Assembly (NCBI RefSeq): GCF_900104615.1
Contig: NZ_LT629939.1
Location: 1,473,142-1,537,141 of the forward strand
DNA: 64,000 nucleotides
Direction of reading: 5' to 3'
Source: Merdimmobilis hominis
GTDB taxonomy: Bacteria; Bacillota; Clostridia; Oscillospirales; Ruminococcaceae
Made by a program: the position numbers and the translations under genes. Under the pieces are notes generated by a model. That model did not search any database, was not told where the DNA came from, and was given only the letters and a program-made list of their open reading frames with translations. Of the stretch, positions 59,749 through 64,000 are shown piece by piece (within the stretch, counting starts at the first letter, position 1; the number at the start of each line of letters is the position of its first letter).

Positions 59749-60588
59749 ATGATGAAGACAATATGGACAGAGACACCCAAAGGCGAGGAGGCACAACAGG
59801 AATGGATCGGAAGTCAATCTAGGCACAGGTTGCCCATGGTGCAAATCACCAAAAACGGTTGTCTAAAAATCAACAAACCACTCCAGGAACTGCTGCCTCC
59901 CTACTTCCAGCTGTCCTATTCCCCGCAGAATCAGGAGCTTCTCCTGCGGGAATCCACCCTGGAAGACGGGGGGATCCGCATGGGAAAAACTTTTGTCAAG
60001 CTTCTGCCCCTCTCGCGGAAACTGCACCGGTGCGGCGTGGAACTTCCAGCGTATTTTGAGGTGGGCCATGTGCCAGTGGGGAAGATCTGGCGCGGGAAAC
60101 TGCGGCAGATCCCCGATGAAAAACTGCTTGCCTCCATCTACAAAGACCAGAAAAAATCCTCTCGGGAAGAGGCTAAATTAGGGCTGATTGAAGCGGTTTT
60201 CCGCTATGAACCGGCTCTGTGTACTTTTGAAGAACACGCCAGGGAGTTTGTCCGGGATTGGCTGCTGTCGGCCAACAAAAGGTATACGCCGGCCGCCGCC
60301 AATGAGCGATTCAGCGCCGATAGGATCCGTAAGGCAGAGGATGAGGAGGTATCCCTATACGACCTCCTGGCCGGAAGCGACGACGGAGGTATGGGGCGTT
60401 GGGAAAACCAGCAGGAAACCGCAAGTTTTCAGGCGAGCCTTACCAAGGCGGAACAAGAAATGTTTCAAATGGTGCTGGGGAACGCTTCGGTTTCAGAAAT
60501 TGCGGATCGGTTTTCCATCACAGAGGGCCATGTCCGCAGCAAATTGATGGACTTGGTGGTACAATGGAGGCAGTTTTCCCGGGAATGA
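59749..60588 (+). CDS. Sigma-factor-like DNA-binding protein with novel N-terminal domain
   Basis: 279 residues from ATG 59749 (AGAAGGAG upstream). The C-terminal ~50 residues are a sigma-70 region-4-type helix-turn-helix (LTKAEQEMFQMVLGNASVSE, then IADRFSITEGHVRSKL). Residues ~125-185 resemble region 2: PDEKLLASIYKD, EEAKLGLIEAVFRYEPALCTFEE (in parts), REFVRDWLL. The first ~115 residues (ITKNGCLKINKPLQELLPPY and beyond) match nothing I recognise. It is therefore either an unusual sigma factor or an anti-terminator-type regulator. Confidence in sigma relationship is moderate. Confidence 0.65.
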   Translation: MMKTIWTETPKGEEAQQEWIGSQSRHRLPMVQITKNGCLKINKPLQELLPPYFQLSYSPQNQELLLRESTLEDGGIRMGKTFVKLLPLSRKLHRCGVELPAYFEVGHVPVGKIWRGKLRQIPDEKLLASIYKDQKKSSREEAKLGLIEAVFRYEPALCTFEEHAREFVRDWLLSANKRYTPAAANERFSADRIRKAEDEEVSLYDLLAGSDDGGMGRWENQQETASFQASLTKAEQEMFQMVLGNASVSEIADRFSITEGHVRSKLMDLVVQWRQFSRE

Positions 60589-60770
60589 GGGCTTTTGCCG
60601 CGCCGGGCACCCTCTCTCATACCGCGTAACAGGTTTGTATTTCAGATTTTAGTGCAGCTTCGTATCAAAAAACCGAAAATGATTTGGAAAAACGGATAAT
60701 TCCACGAGTATAAAATAAAATAGACCTAGAAACGATTCGTTTCCCCCGCATCTTTTGAATCAATTTCGCA

Positions 60771-60795
60771 GCCAGGGCGTGTCCCTGGCTTTTTT
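60771..60795 (+). terminator. Intrinsic terminator
   Basis: GCCAGGG-CGTGT-CCCTGGC followed by six T; about 180 nt beyond the sigma-like gene. Confidence 0.9.
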
Positions 60796-60849
60796 GCGCC
60801 CTCGGGGTGAGGGAGATATCGCTGGTTATTTTGTGATTTAGAGGGGGGC

Positions 60850-61116
60850 CAAAGCAGCCGGAATTCTGTTGGAGGGCGTCCCCTGGCCGTGGAGGGCGGC
60901 AAACCGTTCCAGGGCCGGTTTGGGTACCTGCCCACTGTACGCTGGGACGCCCAAGGATCACAAAGTCCTCCGGCAGGAAGGTGGGGATTGGAGGGATCCC
61001 CAAGGTGAGTCGTATTCCTCCACCGGCATGGGAAGCGCCTCCGCTATAGCCCGGACCATCTGCCGGGTAGTCCCTGTTGGGCTGAAATAGACAAGGGAGA
61101 TTTTGTTGACAGTCAT
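60850..61116 (-). pseudogene. Decayed flavodoxin-domain gene
   Basis: ATG 61116 with AGGAGG upstream begins TVNKISLVYFSPTGTTRQM, the FMN phosphate loop of flavodoxin-like proteins, and runs to VEEYD. The homologous protein then continues in a second frame (LTLGIPPIPTFLPEDFVILG) and in a third (GVPAYSGQVPKPALERFAAL), ending abruptly after GQGTPS. Two frameshifts and a truncation make it non-functional. The start still overlaps the histidine kinase stop by 4 nt. Confidence 0.82.
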
Positions 61117-62528
61117 GATGGTTCCTCCTGATTGCGGCAGCGGGCGGGGTTTTCCCCCACCGGCAGCCGCACTTGGATGACCGTGCCTTCATCAGGGCGG
61201 CTGGTCAGGGTGATCTGCCCGCCGTATTTGGCGGCCACGTGCTTGACGATGGAAAGGCCCAAACCGGTGCCGCCCTCCCGCTTGCTACGGCCTTTGTCCA
61301 CCCGGTAAAACCGCTCGAAGATGCGGGGCTGATGCTCCATGGGGATGCCGATGCCGGTGTCCGACACGGTGACGCTGCAAGTTTCATCCCCCTGGTCGCA
61401 GACCACCGAGACCGAACCGCCGTCGGTGTTGTATTTTACCGCGTTTTCGATGATGTTCTTCAAAAGCTGCCGCATGTCGTCGGGAACTGCCCAGCAGCAG
61501 CCCTCCCCCTCCGCCTGGGCTGTAATATTTCGTTTGCTGATCTGAGGGGTGAGGCTGTAGAGGATGTCCTCCGCCATCTCCCGCAAATCCACCAGCTCCG
61601 GTCGCTGCTCCTGGCTCTGGCCGCTCTCCAGGCTGGATAGGCGCAGGATGTCCTCAATCAAATTGGTCATCCGCTCCGATTCCTCCCGGATGCGCCGAAG
61701 GTAGCTCTCCACCAAGGCATGGTCTTGCACCACGCCGGAATCCAGCAGCTCGGCAAAGCCTTTGATGGAGGTGATGGGGGTTTTCAGCTCGTGGGAGACG
61801 TTGGCTACAAATTCGCTGCGCATCCGCTCCATCTGGCGCATCTGGGTGACATCGGTAAAGATGAGGATGGCTGAGGCACTGCGGCCGCTGTCCGTCCAGG
61901 CTCCTTGGGTGGGGATGGCGCGCACCGACACCACAGTGCCGGATTTGTCCATCAGGTTGACGTCGAACACCGAGGAGATTTGGTTCTCTACCGCCTTATC
62001 CACCGACCTCAGGATATCCGGGTTGTCGGTGAGGGAGGTGATGGCTTGGCCCACAATTTCATCTCCGATGTCAAAATATTTGTGGATGGCGCTGTTGTGC
62101 TGCAAAATCCGCCGCCCTGCGTCCACCAGCACCAGCCCGCCGTCCATGTTGTTGAGGATGTATTCCGCCTTTTCTTTTTCGTAGGTCAGATCCTCCAGGG
62201 TGTGGGAGATGTTTTGGGTGAGCTGGTTGATCGCCCCGATAATGGGGGAGAGTTCATCGTCATAGGGGTAATCGATGTGGAGGTTGTAGTTCCCCCGCTG
62301 GATCATCTCCAGATGGTTGGTGATCCGCTGGATGGGGTCAGCCACGGTGCCGGCGATCTTCCGGGAGAAAAGGACGGCCAGGGGCAGGCAGGCCAGAAAG
62401 GTGGCCGCCAGGGGAAGCAGGATGTCAAAGGGGGGAGCCATTCCTTGAAGAACAGACACAGCTGCGGCATAGATGCAGAGGGCGCACAGCAGGAAGGCAA
62501 GCAGGCGCCAAAAGATGGTTCGTTTCAT
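61113..62528 (-). CDS. Sensor histidine kinase (PhoR/WalK-like)
   Basis: 471 residues from ATG 62528 (GGAGG upstream). Two hydrophobic segments (about 8-28 and 37-55) with almost no loop between, HAMP (57-108), PAS (about 118-225), HisKA with H246 in NVSHELKTPIT, and HATPase with NIIENAVKYN, DTGIGIP and GGTGLGLSIVKH. All catalytic boxes are intact. The signal is probably sensed in the membrane or by the PAS domain. No response regulator gene lies beside it in the window. Confidence 0.93.
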   Translation of the reverse strand: MKRTIFWRLLAFLLCALCIYAAAVSVLQGMAPPFDILLPLAATFLACLPLAVLFSRKIAGTVADPIQRITNHLEMIQRGNYNLHIDYPYDDELSPIIGAINQLTQNISHTLEDLTYEKEKAEYILNNMDGGLVLVDAGRRILQHNSAIHKYFDIGDEIVGQAITSLTDNPDILRSVDKAVENQISSVFDVNLMDKSGTVVSVRAIPTQGAWTDSGRSASAILIFTDVTQMRQMERMRSEFVANVSHELKTPITSIKGFAELLDSGVVQDHALVESYLRRIREESERMTNLIEDILRLSSLESGQSQEQRPELVDLREMAEDILYSLTPQISKRNITAQAEGEGCCWAVPDDMRQLLKNIIENAVKYNTDGGSVSVVCDQGDETCSVTVSDTGIGIPMEHQPRIFERFYRVDKGRSKREGGTGLGLSIVKHVAAKYGGQITLTSRPDEGTVIQVRLPVGENPARCRNQEEPS

Positions 62529-62574
62529 GAGGGGGCCTCCAATCAATTGGGATATGTATGAAACAGGGAAGCGG

Positions 62575-62613
62575 TTTCTTCCCCAATGGCCGCTTGCGAC
62601 CATTGTAGCACAA
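62575..62613. repeat. Diverged copy of the hairpin repeat, before the histidine kinase gene
   Basis: TTTCTTCCCCAATGGCCGC and then TTGCGACCATTGTAGCACAA, the same layout as 58492-58531, with AATGG-CCGC-TT-GCG-ACCATT as core. On the minus strand its end forms an extended -10, TGCTACAAT (62610-62602), which may be the promoter of the kinase gene. Confidence 0.75.
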
Positions 62614-62673
62614 TTTTGGGCAGCAAGGAGGATTTTCTCTCATTTTAACGGAGACTTTTTTGTTTCAAGGCGC

Positions 62674-62714
62674 AAAAAGCGGCCCTTTTCCCTATAGGAA
62701 AAGGGCCGCTTTTT
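62674..62714. terminator. Bidirectional-type terminator after lpdA
   Basis: 18-bp perfect stem AAAAAGCGGCCCTTTTCC / GGAAAAGGGCCGCTTTTT with a 5-nt loop and A/T runs on both sides; it serves the leftward lpdA. Confidence 0.93.
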
Positions 62715-62723
62715 GATGCAGCT

Positions 62724-64000
62724 TTATTTTTTGGCCGGAGCCAGATGGATGGCCATGCCGTGAGCGCTCTCCACCGCCTCGGTCACCGCTTCGGTAAAGG
62801 TGGGATGGGGGCGGATCACCGAACTGAGCTCCTTAGAGGTCAGCTTGTTGACGATGGCCGTGGACAGTTCGCTGATCAGGTCGGTGGCACGGCAGCACAT
62901 CAGGTGGGCGCCCAGCAGGACATCGGTCTTTTCATCAAACAACAGCTTGATAAAGCCCCGGTCCGCCTGTTCGATGATACTTTTGCCGTTTCCGGACATG
63001 ATGTATTTGCCCTTGTGCACGGCGATGCCCTTCTCCTTGCACTCCTCTTCGGTCAGGCCGACGGTGGCGATCTCCGGGTCGGTGTAGACGCAGCCGGGGA
63101 CGGCAGTGAGGCAGATGGAAGGCTCCTTGCCGGCGATGAGTTCAACGGCGGTGAGGCCCTGGGCGGATGCCATATGGGCCAGCTGGATCTTAGCGGTGAC
63201 GTCACCGATGGCCCGGATGGAGGGCACGTTGGTCCTAAACGCCTCGTCGGTGACGATGCGGCCCCGTTCCATCTCCACCGAGAAACCCTCGGCAAAGAGA
63301 CCGTCGGTGTTGGGGCGGCGGCCAATGGCCACCAATACGCCGTCGGCGGTGACCACCTGTTCCTTGCCCTTCTGGGTGAAGTGGCAGGCGATGCCTTCGG
63401 GGGTCTCCTCCAGCCGCTCCACCATGGCGCCGGTGTGGATGGCGACCCCCCGTTTTTTCAGGATCATGGCAAGGTTCTGGGAGATCTCCCGGTCCATGGG
63501 GGGCAGGATGCGGTCCATGGCCTCCACAATGGTCACCTTGCATCCAAAGCTCTGGTACACCGAGGCGAACTCCACCCCGATGACCCCGCCGCCGATGATG
63601 ATCAGGTTCTCGTACAGCTTATCCTCCAAAAAGAGGAACTCATCGCTGGTGCCCACATGGGGCAGGTCCAGGCCGGGGATGGGGGGCCGGGAGGGCTTGG
63701 AGCCGGTGGCCACCAAGATATTTTCGCCGGCCAGTTCCACCGGGCCCTCCCCGGTGGCCACAGTGACGCTGTGGGGGCCGGTCAGGGTGCCGGTGCCCTG
63801 GTACAGGTCGATCTTATTGGCTTTGATCAGCTGTTCAATGCCGGAGCGAAGCTGTTCAATCACCTGGTTTTTGCGGTGGTGGACTTTTTGGATGTCAAAG
63901 GATACCCCTTGGGCACAAAGGCCCACCGATTCAAATTCTTGGACACCCCGATACAGGGCGGCAGCGTGGAGCAGGGCTTTGGTGGGGATGCACCCCCGGT
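62724..64000 (-). CDS. lpdA: Dihydrolipoyl dehydrogenase (5' truncated by window)
   Basis: About 425 C-terminal residues of an FAD-dependent disulfide oxidoreductase. The visible part begins RGCIPTKALL, so the second Cys of the redox pair is at the window edge and the start lies outside. VGVEFASVYQSFG with GGGVIG is the NAD-binding region, AIGDVTAKIQLAHMA the FAD-binding motif, and the C-terminal HPTFTEAVTEA holds the catalytic His-Glu pair. It may serve a 2-oxoacid dehydrogenase or the glycine cleavage system; partner genes would be beyond 64000. Confidence 0.95.
   Translation of the reverse strand, partial: RGCIPTKALLHAAALYRGVQEFESVGLCAQGVSFDIQKVHHRKNQVIEQLRSGIEQLIKANKIDLYQGTGTLTGPHSVTVATGEGPVELAGENILVATGSKPSRPPIPGLDLPHVGTSDEFLFLEDKLYENLIIIGGGVIGVEFASVYQSFGCKVTIVEAMDRILPPMDREISQNLAMILKKRGVAIHTGAMVERLEETPEGIACHFTQKGKEQVVTADGVLVAIGRRPNTDGLFAEGFSVEMERGRIVTDEAFRTNVPSIRAIGDVTAKIQLAHMASAQGLTAVELIAGKEPSICLTAVPGCVYTDPEIATVGLTEEECKEKGIAVHKGKYIMSGNGKSIIEQADRGFIKLLFDEKTDVLLGAHLMCCRATDLISELSTAIVNKLTSKELSSVIRPHPTFTEAVTEAVESAHGMAIHLAPAKK

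Noticed and set aside
60665-61192. 175-codon leftward open frame after the kinase gene
   Set aside because: It is one of three frames of the decayed flavodoxin gene, running also into the kinase 3' end; not a real protein.
1-64000. CRISPR arrays, tRNA or rRNA genes, insertion sequences, prophage
   Set aside because: Looked for spaced direct repeats, cloverleaf-like GTTCRANNC segments, rRNA landmarks and transposase or integrase motifs; none seen by reading. Dedicated searches could still find small RNAs.

Overview
The window is chromosomal DNA of a strictly anaerobic, endospore-forming member of the Clostridia, most like the Oscillospirales (Ruminococcaceae/Oscillospiraceae). The evidence is FabK-type fatty-acid synthesis, an oxygen-sensitive class III ribonucleotide reductase (nrdD/nrdG), spore genes (spoVAC-spoVAD-spoVAE, gpr, spoIIP), GC-rich protein genes with strong AAGGAGG ribosome binding sites, and a zinc-type S14. 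No rRNA, tRNA, CRISPR array, transposase or prophage was seen.

Layout. 1-6952: fatty-acid operon fabK(partial)-fabG-fabF-accB-fabZ-accC-accD-accA, then acpP. 7.0-8.6 kb: proS. 8.6-10.0 kb: two small leftward genes and a divergent XRE regulator. 10.0-10.5 kb: repeat-rich non-coding spacer. 10.6-26.6 kb: complete S10-spc-alpha ribosomal superoperon (rpsJ to rplQ), including secY, adk, map, a KOW protein, infA and rpoA, preceded by a ~320-nt leader with a terminator-like hairpin. 26.6-31.4 kb: leftward acetyltransferase, orphan peptide-binding lipoprotein and two nitrilase-fold proteins without recognisable catalytic residues. 31.6-39.5 kb: spoVA genes, rpsT, gpr, spoIIP, lepA, lepB (the classical rpsT-gpr-spoIIP-lepA block). 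39.5-50.3 kb: accessory single genes (nucleotidyltransferase, hemW, LTA-synthase-like sulfatase, M20 peptidase, exonuclease III, cupin, unknown secreted proteins, MBL-fold hydrolase, ChrB-like protein). 50.6-55.7 kb: asnA, the anaerobic ribonucleotide reductase operon and a nitroreductase. 55.7-64.0 kb: a long AT-rich gap, tadA, a CPBP protease, dispersed hairpin repeats, a sigma-like protein, a decayed flavodoxin gene, an orphan sensor kinase and lpdA (partial at the right edge).

The most interesting locus is 51.8-55.0 kb. The 772-residue NrdD has an ATP-cone, active-site cysteines and a zinc-site region, but ends in a divergent tail without the conserved glycyl-radical segment. That segment (RITGY and downstream conserved residues) is encoded by its own 59-codon gene, with its own ribosome binding site, between nrdD and the activase gene nrdG. 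This looks like a split class III ribonucleotide reductase whose radical-bearing piece is a separate, replaceable peptide. The NrdD tail resembles a decayed copy of the same segment.

Other points of note are a probable attenuator before rpsJ, the tandem nitrilase-like pseudoenzymes, a lipoprotein gene split by one in-frame stop codon, a frameshifted flavodoxin gene still coupled to its histidine kinase, and a family of palindromic repeats at possible promoters of leftward genes. All functional calls come from reading the sequence; no database search was run.
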